A stretch of DNA of 64,000 nt from Kryptolebias marmoratus. Its lineage: Eukaryota > Chordata > Actinopteri > Cyprinodontiformes > Rivulidae. How positions within the stretch are numbered: position 1 is the stretch's first letter; the number at the start of each line of letters is the position of its first letter. The notes below the pieces were generated by a model. That model searched no databases. It was not told the origin of the DNA and was given only the letters and a program-made list of their open reading frames with translations. A program made the translations under genes and the position numbers. Below are positions 23,945-36,670 of the stretch, piece after piece. The DNA lies in contig NC_051452.1 in assembly GCF_001649575.2 (NCBI RefSeq), positions 9,004,405-9,068,404 on the forward strand, read 5' to 3'.

Positions 23945-23949
23945 AAATG

Positions 23950-24690
23950 ATTCATGACTCCAAGACTTGACAGGACAAAACAGTAAATTTTTTTTGATTT
24001 GTGCAAATAAATAAACCTTAATTGTAATATTTAACCAACTTTTTAAATATTTACCATTAATGTCCTGTGAAATCATAAAGTTCTGTTGTTATCATTAGTT
24101 TTTAGTACACTGTAGAGGTAGATCCATGAGTAAAATTGTGTATTGTTCTAATTTTATTGCATCATTTTTAAAGAAAACTCTTTAAAATAAGTTCTTGTGT
24201 ATTTTTCTTTCTCATGAGGAGGCGACACTGGCTCATACCTTGAGTTTATATTGTTTTTATTCAGAGAATAATGCTTAAATTAACTTTCAGTGACTCTTAT
24301 TTAACAAAAAACATCTAAAAATTAAGTTAAAAAACAGCCAATGCGCGAAGAAAAATGGTAAAAAGAACATTAAAAAGCTTGAACTATTGCTCGAAGTTTT
24401 CAAAAATTACAATAACCAATGAATAATTAAATAATTTTGGTAATAAAATAAATGTTATAGGTATTTTAATTTAAATTAAGACTCTTAAGCATTGAACAGT
24501 TGTAGAAAAACTGGTGTTGACACCACCTTGTGATCAACTTTCCAATATCTTTATTTGTTTTATAAGATAAAAGAAATAAACTTATTCTAAATTATAATAA
24601 GATTTTTGAAAAAAACAACACTGTTTAAAATTTGAGTTTCCTGTAAAACAAAGAAATAAGCAATAGGAATTAAACCATCTCGAATCACAC
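23950..24690. other. AT-rich intergenic spacer; nothing recognised
   Basis: Between slain1 and the jagn1 promoter the sequence is strongly AT-rich, with no open frame worth reporting and no recognised repeat apart from short A/T runs. Confidence 0.5.
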
Positions 24691-24922
24691 TCCATACCAG
24701 TAGGTGGCGATAATGTACACCTCAAGTTGTTTGCCAACCGCCATTAAACGCCATAAGAAGAAGAAGAAGAGACTGACAGAGAACTGGACCAATCAGAATT
24801 CGACACGTCACGCGTTGAGTCCCTCCTCTTACGCTCATAGCAATTATCGACACCGCGGCTGCGGTTATAACCTGAATGATCTGGCGTTTCTGTGATTTTT
24901 AAAAAGCAGCAGCAAACAAAAA
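24690..24922 (+). promoter_or_regulatory. jagn1 promoter and probable non-coding exon 1
   Basis: CCAGTAGGTGGCGA (24697-24710) matches the CTCF core and belongs to a dispersed fish motif that continues through TTGTTTGCCAACCGCC into a GAAGAAGAAGAAG run (about 24757-24771). A splice donor (AAAAAG then GTAAGC at 24923) could close a 5' UTR exon joined to the coding exon with its acceptor just before 25772. Transcription start is inferred. Confidence 0.4.
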
Positions 24923-25450
24923 GGTAAGCGTCACAGGTAATGGGTGAAAATGCAGCTTCCGGTTTTTAACCGAGGCTTCTCTGACACCCTCGGTGTATGA
25001 CCTGCAGTGGCTAACAGTGGCTAGCATTTAAGCTAGTTAGCCGTTAGCTTTCAACTTTGTATGGACCTTGTCATTCAGCCTTCCTTAGCAGCTGCGAAGG
25101 GAGCAGAAGCGGAATCGAGCGCTTGTTGTTAGTCCAAATGGAGCGGTTTGGTAGAAAATATAAACATATATACATAAAATAATAAACGGAAAAGGTTCAC
25201 ACGCTAATTTAATAACGCTAGCCGTGAATAAAACACCTGTACGAGCGGCTCTGCTGCAGCTGTTTCATTCACCCCGAAAAAGAAAACGTTTGGAAAATTA
25301 CGAGTTTGGGACAATATTACAAGCCTGCATTGACTTTAAATAGCGAGCTGTGTTTATTAAGCGTGGATAATAACTTAACGACTGAGAGTAATCGACTATT
25401 CTCCATCCTGAACAAATCCTGAAATTTCTCCAGTGTGGAGATTATTTTAG

Positions 25451-26514
<1,064 letters not shown>

Positions 26515-26929
26515 ACTGAAGAGGATGTCCCAGCAGCTTGAACAAAGAGAGCTGTCTAAACAGTTAAGAGAAGAGACTCAGACTCAGAGGAGCTCATTTT
26601 TTCTATATTTATATATTTGTCAGTGATAATTTTATTGTTTGGAAAAAAACAAAAAAATCAGTCTTTGGACAGCCTGTAATTGTTGCCTTCACTCTGTACA
26701 TGAGTTTTCCTGCCATTTCATCATTAACAACTTGCCAAGTGCAACTGTTTTTGTTTGAGACTCATTATTTTGGTTACAAACTGTGAAAGAAAAGAAGGAA
26801 AAACTGACATTTAGACGCATCAAGAAGAAGAATCAATGACGGACTTCATTTACCAACTTGGTTTGTTACCATCACCTTTTAATGTGCAATACAGTCACTA
26901 AAACATCATCAATGCAACGTACATTTTGA

Positions 26930-26935
26930 AATAAA
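26930..26935 (+). terminator. jagn1 polyadenylation signal
   Basis: AATAAA lies about 415 bases after the jagn1 stop in an AT-rich UTR. The convergent nfkbiz stop is about 870 bases further on. Confidence 0.65.
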
Positions 26936-27804
26936 ACACATTTAACTGATTACTCAAAATCCCACAACCTCTGACTTTATCATCTTGGTTTAAAACCACA
27001 GAAATTTTACATCCCTTTAAAAATAGAACAAAGTCAAACACTTGAAATTTCAAACAATAAAACACCCAAAAAATCTAAACTATTAACAGGCTATAGATAA
27101 TAATCACCACATATCAATGCCCAGCAATCAATACAAAAAAACATGGGTCTGTACCACAAAGCAGGTTTAATTTATCCTGATTATCTTATTTGGTTCAACT
27201 AATCCTAATATTAGGGATTCATAAAGCTGTTAATTTGTTTTTATCTAAAGTCTTCATTTCCTGTCGGTCACTTCCTGTTTGCCTGTGTGTTTGAGGCAAA
27301 GAAAAATCTAAAAATATGCAAGTTTTTGTCGCTCACGCCTTATTTTGCACTGAAACGCTGTTTTTTTTAGCACTCTTTACATCGAAATAAGAACAAAAGT
27401 TAAAACAATTCAAACGTGAGGTGGCTTATCACAAAAGTTCAGATAATGTTTTTTTAGCTGATTCTCCAGTATGATGTGCTGAACAATCACCAAAAACAGC
27501 CGAAAACTAAAAGGAGTCATTTGTTCTTCTGTAATTTCTAATTTTAAGCTGCTTTTCAGTAAAAAAAAATCAAACTTTTATAGATTTAATTGTGAAAATA
27601 CAAGACTTCTTTTCCTGTCAGTGCAGCAGTTCCTTCGTTTTCCTGCTTGGTGCTACAGAGCCCAGGAAAGAAACTTCCTGTAAACATTACTTAGTAATGA
27701 ACAAGTGGAAATGTTTCACTGAAACAACCAGCATCTGCCGTGTTCGGGCAAATAATATCGTTTTAAATCTGACTGTCTAACTGACAGTGTTCTGAAAAGT
27801 TTAC

Positions 27805-30800
27805 TTAAACGTGAACGTCTTTCCCCTTCAGGATCTGCCGCACCTGGAAACAAAGAGAAAACAAAGCTGCGGGTTAGTTATTTATTTTACAAAAATCTCT
27901 TCCTTTATGTTTTCCAGCCGAAGCTTTTCTTCCTCGTTACGGTAAAGCGACCCCGCAGCCCGATCTCCACCCAAAAAGCCCCATTCAGGCCTCGTTTCTT
28001 TCAGCTGAACAGATTCTGGCTCATGTTACAGCCGAAGAGCTATAATGACTGGAAAAATAACAAATAGAAACTTAAAACTACGAAAAATAAAAGCCACACC
28101 TCGAGGGTAAACGTCAAAGCTTCCACCAGTACGGCTTCTATAATTTCCTGTTTTTTGATATTTTCCACAAAGGTACAAAAATTCAAATAAGCCGCGAATG
28201 TTAGACGAACTGAAGCAAAACTGATCCCACTTTTGACTGGATTTCTTCCTCACACAACCAAAAGGTTTTTTGTTATTTACTGTGCAGTGAATACACGGCC
28301 TCTGTGAAAAATTTGCAAAGTCACGGGCTGTGTGTGAACGTGTCAAAAGGACAAAACTCACCTTTTCACCCACGGGGCCCTCGGGCACCAGCTGACAGGG
28401 CAGCTCATTTTCATAATTTCTCGCCCCCGGATCGGCGCCTTTCCTCATCAGCAGCTTCACGGCCTCCACTTGACCTTTGTAGCTTTGCAAAGAGCTGACG
28501 ATGTGCAGGGCCGTGTTGCCGCTGAAAGTCTGAAACCAACGAGGAGAACGTTTGGGATTCGCCGCGCTTCCTACCCTTTGAGTTTGCGACGCGCTTCATT
28601 ACGGACAAAGATACAAACCTTGACGTTCACAAGGGCCAGGGATGTTGGCTGCTGGAGAAAGATGTTAAGCAGCTCCAGGTTCGCGTCCTCAGAAGCCATG
28701 TGAATGCAAGTTCGTCCGCTCTTTAGATCCTTCAGACAAGAAATTCATACAGAAAGAAAGAAAAGTCATTTTTGCAGCCAGCAATGGCCAGAACACATCT
28801 GGTTGGGGTTCTTTTGTTGTATCGGTTAACTTTGACCCATAGGAGGTGCCCTAATGCAAAAATCTACATTTTAGCCAATAATGACCAGAAGAAAACTGAT
28901 AGGAAGCGCCCATGTGCAAAAACCTCAATTTTAGGCGACAACAACCAGAACAAAACCCGTCCGATAACTGTTCATCTGTAACAGTTTTCTTTTGTCTGAC
29001 GGGATGCGCTCGTGTCAAAAACGTTGTCGATTTAGCCGCCGACGACCTAATCCAGAACAAAATCACATCCTGTGATTGTTCGGTAGTTCAGACAGCTACC
29101 TCTGTCCTGTGGCGAGCGCTCATGTTTGAGAATGTGGTAAGTTTAACCAACAGTGATCAAAATTAAACACATCTGGAAACCGTTTGGTTGCTGCAACAGT
29201 TATCTGCTGTAAATTTAGCTGACAAAGACCAGAACTAAATGCATTCGGTAACCACTGGGTAGTTGTAGCAATTACCTTTGTCCCATAGATTGTGCTCATG
29301 TGCACAAACGTTGTAAATTTAGCCAACAGTGACCGGAACAAAAGATATCTGGTAATCATTCGATAGTTTAAACCAGGGGTGTCCAATCCTGGTCCTCGAG
29401 GGCCACCATCCTGCATGTTTTCCTTGTTTCTCTGCTACAACACACCTGATTTGAATCAATGGGTGACTAACAGGCTTCTGCAGAACATGAAGAGGTGATT
29501 TAACCACTGAATTAGGTGTGTTGGAGTAGAGAAACAAGTAAAACATGCAGGATGGTGGCCCTCAAGGACCAAGGTTGGAGACCCCTGGTTTAAACAGTTA
29601 CCTTTGTCCTGTAGCGGAAGCTCATGTGTAGGAATGTGGTAAATTTAACCAACAGTGACCAAAATTAAACATATCTGGTAATTGTCTGGTTGTTGCAACA
29701 GTTATCTTTGTCTTGTAGGAGGCGCCATGTGCAACAAACCTCAACGACCAGAACAAAACACATCTGGTTATCGTTCGGTACCTTTGACCCATAGGAGGCG
29801 CCCATGTGCATCAGAGTCCGAATGCACTCCACGTACATGCGCCTCTTGTGCGCCAGCTCCGACGTCATGTACGAACAGGGGTTTTCGAGCTTCCTCATCT
29901 CTTTGACGACAGCGTTGTGGGACAAAACCGCGACGTGAAGCGGAGTCAGACCTTCCAAATTTAAAGGAAAGGAAAAGAGAAGCAGGATTTTATCACCAAA
30001 GATCAAAATATGGGGGGTTTATTTAGGAGTTCACGATTAAAAACTTAAAATAAAACCCACCATCGTAATTGAACATTTCAACATCAGCCAATTGATCACT
30101 TCCTGTTACGGTTTTGTAGATGCTCTGTGGGGAATAAACACATTATTCTCATCTGGAATAAAGTCCAGGTTTACTTCTCCCTCTTTCACACGAAGGAGTC
30201 AAAGGTCTTCAGCACAGAAACATTGAATCAGCAATAAAATACTTTGAGTATTAAAAAAAAAAACGAGTTAAACATTAACGAGTCAGATAAGCCTGTGGCA
30301 AAAGTTGTTTTTCAAACTCAGGAGTCGAGCTTCCTCATAGCTCGGGCAAAACGTCGGTGCCAAGTGATCTAAACAAATAAAGTGTTCAACAAACAGGCGA
30401 TGACACGAACCAGACGTGTCGGACCAGATAAACTCATGATGACATCAGCAGGTAAAGGGAAATAAAAAGTTTTAGGCTTTTCACTTCAAGTTTAGTCTCT
30501 TAAAGTTGAAAAGTTCTGGTTTGAGGAACCCTGTTGGACGAAATAAAATAACATGTTTGAATATCCTAAAGTCTAAGATTTTACAGTCTTTAAAGCTACA
30601 AAGACATTTAATTTGTTGTCAACAACATTTTTTCTGCCAGCTGGTTTCATTCAATCCAAATTTAATATTATTTTACTAGTGCAACAAAATGTTTTAATTT
30701 CTTTAAACAAAGACAGTAATGTGCAAAAACTTTAGTATAAAAAACATTTTTGTCAGAAATCTGAGTACTAAGAAGAAAACTAGACAGTAATTCAGAAAAA

Positions 30801-33800
30801 AAACTAAACATTGCAGCAATATTTAATATATTTCACAAAAATGTGAAACAGAATCCGGATAAATGCTTTGAAACATGCAGATATTTATAAGTTTCTAAAT
30901 GGTGGTGGCTAATTTGAGGATTTTAGCTTAGAGGGGATCATCCAAGACTGTTAAAAGTGGAATTAAAATCATCAGTTTTGCTTTAAAAAAAAAAGACTGA
31001 AAGTCACGTTGTCCTATAAGTGAAACTGTGGCTTTGTGTCTTCCTGATAAGCTTCACACTCTGACCATCGGAGGTCAGAACGATTCTGTTCTGCTTGACA
31101 AAAAAATAAAAATCAACGAGCCGTGTCTTCCTGTTTCACCTATCTTCTTGCCACGACAGAGGCATCTTTCTAAGAGTAGAAACAACACCTCAGTCGCGTA
31201 AAAAAGGCTCGATAAGTGTGTCGTAGCTCAGCTTCTCAAAGGAAACAAGGGAATCGAATGTGGCGTTCCTCAGGGAAGCTGTCTCGGACATCTGAAGTTG
31301 TCAATTATGGGCATAAAATACAATATAATCATTATTATGTGATGTTTGTTTCTGTTTCTTTATGATGTCATCTGTAAAACTAAATAAATAAAGCTTATTT
31401 GTGATCTTAAATTTGAAACTAGTGTGCAACATGCTAACGAAGGTTCAGTAAATGACGCGTAGCGTGACAGCGAGGTTTTACCTGCAGACTGTGGAAGTAG
31501 CCTTTCTCTGCGCACACATGCAGAGGAGAGCGACCCCACAGGTCCCGGATGTTGATCTGAGCACTGTGACTCAGGAGGTCACAGAGGATGAGGTGCTGGT
31601 TGGTGGCAGCCGCGATCTGGAGAGCCGTCTGCAGACAAATGCTGTGAGTCGCTTATTTACGTCTGACTGATGCACAAAACACAACCTCGAAACGTGTTTT
31701 TACCTGCCCGTTGTGTTCCTTCGTGTCCAGAGAGCCGCATCTGGCCATTTTTGCAGCGAGCACATAAGCGAGCGCCCGTCTGCCCTGAGCCACAGCAATG
31801 TGAAGAAATCTGAAAAGACGATTACAGTAAAGAGTTAACAAAGTCCAATTTCCCTCCATCGATTTCCTTAAAGAAAAAAAAGCCAAAAGTCTGCTTTTTG
31901 GTAAAAGTTGGTGGTCCCTTCCTACCAGTAAACAGGAACAAAAATAATAAACGTGGTTAATGAAAGACCAAAAACTTGCATTGTACTTAATATTGCACAC
32001 TTTTGGAAGATTCTTTAATCAGGTTTTCTGGTAAACTTTAAAAATATAACAAAATCACTGTTAAAATTTGAAAAAAGGTGCCAAAATTACATTGTTCTAA
32101 AATTGCAGCTGAACAGAAAAATCCCTCTGAGGGCCACAGATGGCTCGCATGCCACACATTGGACAGCCCAATGTTAAATTCACCAGTGTGTTAATATTTT
32201 ATTCTTTCACTTTAAGCCAAATTTTAGTGCTTTTGATTGTCTCATCATCATATAACTAACAGTATATTATCTTTAGATGGAGCTGTACATAAGTCTGAGA
32301 ATTATAAGAATTGTCGTCTGTCAGGTTTTTTTGCATACTTTAACCCACAAATGTGAGTGCCATGTTGCTCAACTTAATTTTGCCTTTTAGTTAAAAAGCT
32401 TTCCACTTATTGTTTCAGTATGAATGCTGGCAGGCATCTGTATGAAGGGAATATTTTAAGGAGACGGTCTAACCTGCGAGGAAATTAACTGTGGTGTTCC
32501 TCAGGGAAGCTGTCTCATATGTTTGATGTTAGTTGTGGCGTCCGTTCTAATAAACTTATATAAAAATAAGGGATGTTGGGAGTCTCTATGATTAAAACTC
32601 AAAACAGATCTTGTTTTTTTGTAAGTCCCGCAGTGATGAGAGGGACGACTGTGTTCGTGACAAATGAGGCTCTTTCGATTGACTCAGGATAAACAGACTG
32701 ATGCTTTTATTGGGCAGCAACCAAAACAAATGATGTCACACGCGTAGCGTGCATATTTCCTGCTCCATGCATCGCACAAGTCACGCATTAACTAGGCTTG
32801 CCTTGATACAAATCTCCCGTACGGTTTGTTCTGCGGCCAAGCCTAAAACGGAACAAAAACAACGGTGGCAGGGTGACACCAGGTAACTTCCTTAAAGGCG
32901 TGGAGCTTCGTTCTGACCTACCATTCAGCAGCTGCTTCACAAATGTCTTTCAAAACATGACGTACTCAGTCTAGAATGGCAATTCTTGGTGTTGATTTAA
33001 AAAAATAACTTGTTTTGGTTGAGCTTCATCTTATAGATAGCAGATAAGGGCCAATGAGATGGAAAAACAAAAGAAAAAGGAGGAAGTTTTTCTTATTTTT
33101 TTGTTCAATTTTGAGATTAAAGCCATAATAGCTTTCAAAATACTCTACACAGACTCATCAGGGTTTTTGAGCAGATTAAAGATTAGAGCTTTCCATTTTT
33201 CCAACCTTTTATTTGTCACATTTTCTCCTTTTCTGTAGCTTTAAAGTTTAGTTTCAGTTGATTAAATTGTTGCTTTATTTAATCCCGTCTGGCTGTTTGG
33301 TTCCCCCCTCTTGTTTAAATGTTATATTTGTTCATCCAGACTCACGTGTCACCATCCGAGTCCTGCATGTTCAGCTGCTCTGCCGTCAGACACTCAGCCT
33401 TTTTGGCCTCCTGTTGAATTTGCCAGTGAAACAGGGTCATCTTGAAGTCGGGCGCCGGAACATCCTGTCCCTGCAGAGCGGGGCACTGCATGGGAGGCTG
33501 AATGTGTTGCGTCGACACAAAGACGTTTTCAGGAACGTAAGGGGCGAAGGTGGCTGCGGCATTTGGGTTTACGAGAGCAGGGGGGCTCGGCATTTGAGGG
33601 CTCGCATCCTTGGGGACGTCGTCATATTTTGCAACTTTGAATCTGTGCTCAGGCTTCCATTGCTGAAAGAGAAATCAATTTGTACGCACGGATGAGCTCG
33701 TACACGAGAACGCAACAAGGAAATACAACTTTTAAAAGTCCCAACTAATCTGGAGCATTTCCACTCTGTTTCTTCAGTGGTTCTTCCTCATACCTTTGCC

Positions 33801-33984
33801 ATCATTAAATCAGTTTCCTTCTTAAAAACACAAATACGCCCTGCAGCATTAAAAAAACATTGGCTCCTTGTGGAGATTCGTGTTCACAGCGACTAACCTG
33901 GCGTCTCAACATGAGCAGCTCTTTCACCGTGTTCTTTTTCTGCATTGAATAGATGGATACCGGCAGTTTGTCATTGGTAATCAT
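27805..33984 (-). CDS. nfkbiz: NF-kB inhibitor zeta (nuclear IkB family), short form
   Basis: IkB-zeta is an atypical nuclear IkB that binds p50 on chromatin and switches on secondary inflammatory genes. Minus-strand exons: 33984-33898, 33662-33346, 31809-31704, 31628-31482, 30124-30061, 29951-29782, 28729-28619, 28529-28362, 27843-27805. They join to 402 residues ending ILKGKDVHV. Visible blocks are KKNTVKELLMLRR (conserved N-terminal segment), then DGDTFLHIAVAQGRRALAYV, KEHNGQTALQIAAATNQHL, WGRSPLHVCAEKGYFHSLQ, NYDGLTPLHVAVLSHNAVVK, KSGRTCIHMASEDANLELLN, SGNTALHIVSSLQ and LLMRKGADP. This is the IkB-zeta ankyrin array followed by LVPEGPVGE. Human NFKBIZ is about 718 residues; the long middle transactivation region is mostly absent here. 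The start at 33984 is the first ATG in the 92-base exon; the first two bases of that exon imply an upstream non-coding or coding exon. The intron from 28730 to 29781 is a tandem array. Confidence 0.92.
28828..29811. repeat. Tandem array built from an nfkbiz exon end
   Basis: Units of roughly 100-110 bases each repeat a plus-strand motif like ACCTTTG.CCCATAGGAGGCG, then CCATGTGCA..AAC, followed by TTAGCCAACA.TGACCAGAAC and ACATCTGGTAA. Motif starts are near 28828, 28897, 28990, 29097, 29274, 29600, 29704 and 29780. The last is the true 3' end of exon 29951-29782, read in reverse as MHMGASYGSK then the donor. A partly deleted unit lies near 29207. Copies at 29274, 29600 and 29097 keep a GT at the donor position; those at 28828 and 29704 have lost it. 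A MITE interrupts the array at 29374. Confidence 0.8.
29374..29587. mobile_element. hAT-type MITE with 8-bp target duplication
   Basis: A 214-bp element with inverted ends CAGGGGTGTCCAATCCTGG and its imperfect complement at 29569-29587 is flanked by a perfect GTTTAAAC duplication (29366-29373 and 29588-29595). Arms such as CCACCATCCTGCATGTTTT (about 29403) and AAAACATGCAGGATGGTGG (about 29540) pair. The 8-bp duplication and CAGGGGTGTCC ends fit the hAT superfamily. Confidence 0.88.
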
Positions 33985-33989
33985 ACACC

Positions 33990-36240
33990 CTGAAAATAAA
34001 TATAAATTATATTAAAACAATGGAACAAGATGTATGCACATTAAAAGCGTTTAAACGACCTTTTAGGAAACAAAAACTTAATTTCCTTACAGCCCATTTT
34101 CATTGTGGAGTTCCACAGGGTTCTATACTTGGGATACTAATAATCTAATTGAAAAGCACAATGGCTGAATATAGACATTAAAAGATATGCTTTATATTTT
34201 GAACATATAATATATATATATAAAACTGCAATTATGATCTAATCCTAAACAGTAAAATTTTGCACACAGATATAAAAAAACTCAATTTTTTTTAATTTTT
34301 CATGAACCCATGAGCTGTTTCAATAAATAAATGTATAAATGTATTTGCTGCAGCACCCTCCGCACCCATATTTCCCACAGTCTGGCTAATACTGTTTTTT
34401 AGAGTAAAAAGAAAAGTTAAAAACAGAGTTGCAGAGCTGAACAGCAGCTGAAAGTTACTAAATACGCTGAAATTGAGTTGTTAAAGCTGAAAGAAGCAGA
34501 ACACGAGCTAAAATTAGCAAACGGTTCGCTAGAAGCAGCGAAACACTAGCTAGAAGCTAAAATGTCAAAGACTAGATAAAAGCTAAATTTAGCTGAATGG
34601 TGGTGAAATGTTAAAAGTATTAAAAGGCAAAAAGGCTAGTAAATAAAATAAAATGGCAACATAGTAGCTTTAAGTAGCAAGAGTATGGCTAAAAGCGGCA
34701 AAACGCTAGCTCAAAGTAAAAAGGAGCAGAACAGTAGCTAAAAGCTAAAAGCTAAAAGGGGCAAACGGCTAGCTAAAAACAAGAGCAAGTATGCTGAAGC
34801 AGATTTCATGGAAAAGGTTTTTGAAGGACCTGTGGGTAAACTATAAGTTATAGTTTGAAAAGTACAGAAATCAAAAGTCACAGCACCAACATCCTGAATG
34901 AGCTGAATGTTTTGAGATATGATCAGCTAAAACAGCACAAAGTAAGCTGAAGCGGTTAGGTTGGAAAAAATAAAAAAAAGAGGAAAACAAAAGTGTGAAT
35001 GCTGAGAGACAGCTGATAAAACACTACCACTGGATTGTCATTATTGATAAAGTGAAGTTTAGCTGTTACAGTAAAAAAAATAAGACTAAAGTTGGCTTAA
35101 AAACCTTCAATTAGACAAACGCCAAAACCTAATTAAAGAGTTTAATTAAAGGGAGTGTGGGCTTCTTTGTTCTTGTCTCCTGAAAACAGCTTCGGGAAAT
35201 CATTGCTCAGTCAGCTCAGGTCTGATTGTGAAACGTTTAAAGGCTAAAAAGCACAAACCGTCTTTATTGGGGCAGAAGTTGAAGTCTGCCGACAGAACCT
35301 GGCCTCTTTGGTCCAACATGCTCACCAAGGGAGACATTTATCGAGCGCCGCACCTGGAGGGCGACACCAAGCTGTCAGAAAAAGCTTTCAATAAACGGGC
35401 TTGTTGTGTTAATATTGTACAGCCTGGTTACCTGTTCTCCTCTCCGCCACAAATTAATTAAAAAAAAAAAAAAAAAAAAAAGAGGAACAACTGTCACGCA
35501 AAACGCCCCCACACCTGGAGCAACTTCCTCCTGACAGACAGGTGACTCAGGTGCCTGCGTGTCAAAATAAGAGCGTCTGGTTTGAGTGACTTCATGTGCA
35601 AATGTTCAGGTTATTAAATCAAACTCAAAGCAGCAGATGCACATTGGGAGATTAGTCATTAAAAATAAGCCATAAAGTCGTATCTCATTGTATCTAATTC
35701 GATGTTAGTTTATAAAACGCTGCTTCAGATACAGGTTCCAGATAAACAAATAAAGTGCAGGAGATCAGTTCATATGCAAATACATTTTACTGAACAATGC
35801 AAGCACTCAAACTGTCCACACATTCAAATTAACATAATTTCTAGTCAAAGATATTATATTTACCTAAAGTGTTTGTCTAAATAAAGCCCAGTTTTCAAAT
35901 CATTTTTGCAAAATGTTTGTTTTAAAGCTTACCTGTTAATTAGGGCTTCGGTGTCGGAGAGCCAGCAGGTTGCAAATGAAAGAGCCAGAACTGAACAGCC
36001 TGGTTTTCTTGCTGTAAGCCACTCCTCCCTCTCTTAGCAGATCATATCTGTCGGGATTTTCCCCTCCAGGGCTGAAAAAAAAAAAGAAAAAGGCTCACCT
36101 GTATTCAAAACGCTGCAAGTGCGTTGCTGACATGGACCGAGGAGGAAGTAGGTCGTTGAAGTCAAAGGAAAAAACGAAGAATGAACCAACAGAGTTGGAG
36201 AAAACGGAGGCTCAAAGTCCTGCTCCTGAGTGGAAATGTT
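33990..36240. other. nfkbiz 5' region with repeat-rich spacer
   Basis: No coding exon is recognised. About 34430-34790 is a degenerate tandem repeat of GCTAAAAG/CTAGCTAAAA-like units. A run of about 21 A is at 35460-35480. A candidate minus-strand non-coding exon ends at 35933: CCTAATTAACAG then GTAAGC is a good donor. Its 5' limit near 36060 is a guess. Confidence 0.4.
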
Positions 36241-36670
36241 CCTAAAGGGGCAAAACTGTAACTGTGAAAGTTAATGAACAGCCACCGTCACGCACCGAGA
36301 CACAAACACCTCATACACTGTCCAGCACGGTGGTGGAGGGGTGATGGTTTGGGCCCCGTTTTGACCCCAGGAATCTCGCAGTCGACCTAAGGCAAAGAGC
36401 CAAAGGCAGCTGAAGCAGAAACCGGGTCGTGCAGAAGGGGGAGAACGATCCGCCAACCCGGCAGTAAATCTACAACGGGATGACTGACGAAGAACAATCA
36501 AAGAACCGGGTCGAAGTCCAGAACGCAGCCAGTGAACTCGATGAACCGAGGCGGGAAAGTGGGCCAAAATCCCTCCACAACCGACAGGATACAAGTTACG
36601 GCTGCTAAAGGTGGTTCTACAAACTCGTCTCAGTTCGTTGGACACTTTGGCTTGTTTTTGTTTAATAAAT
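36240..36670 (+). mobile_element. Tc1/mariner transposon 3' remnant
   Basis: CAGCACGGTGGTGGAGGGGT then GATGGTTTGGGCC encodes the Tc1 transposase HGGGGVMVWA motif on the plus strand. The downstream part (GTGGGCCAAAATCCCTCCAC at about 36560, then GCTGCTAAAGGTGGTTCTAC at about 36601) is the familiar 3' end of fish Tc1 copies. Stops and frame changes show it is inactive. Confidence 0.75.

Noticed and set aside
28828..29811. Possible additional ankyrin exons in the intron
   Set aside because: The exon-like pieces are short copies of one exon end with stops and substitutions, and no copy has an acceptor.
33258..33695. Plus-strand 145-residue open frame
   Set aside because: It is the antisense shadow of the nfkbiz exon 33662-33346.
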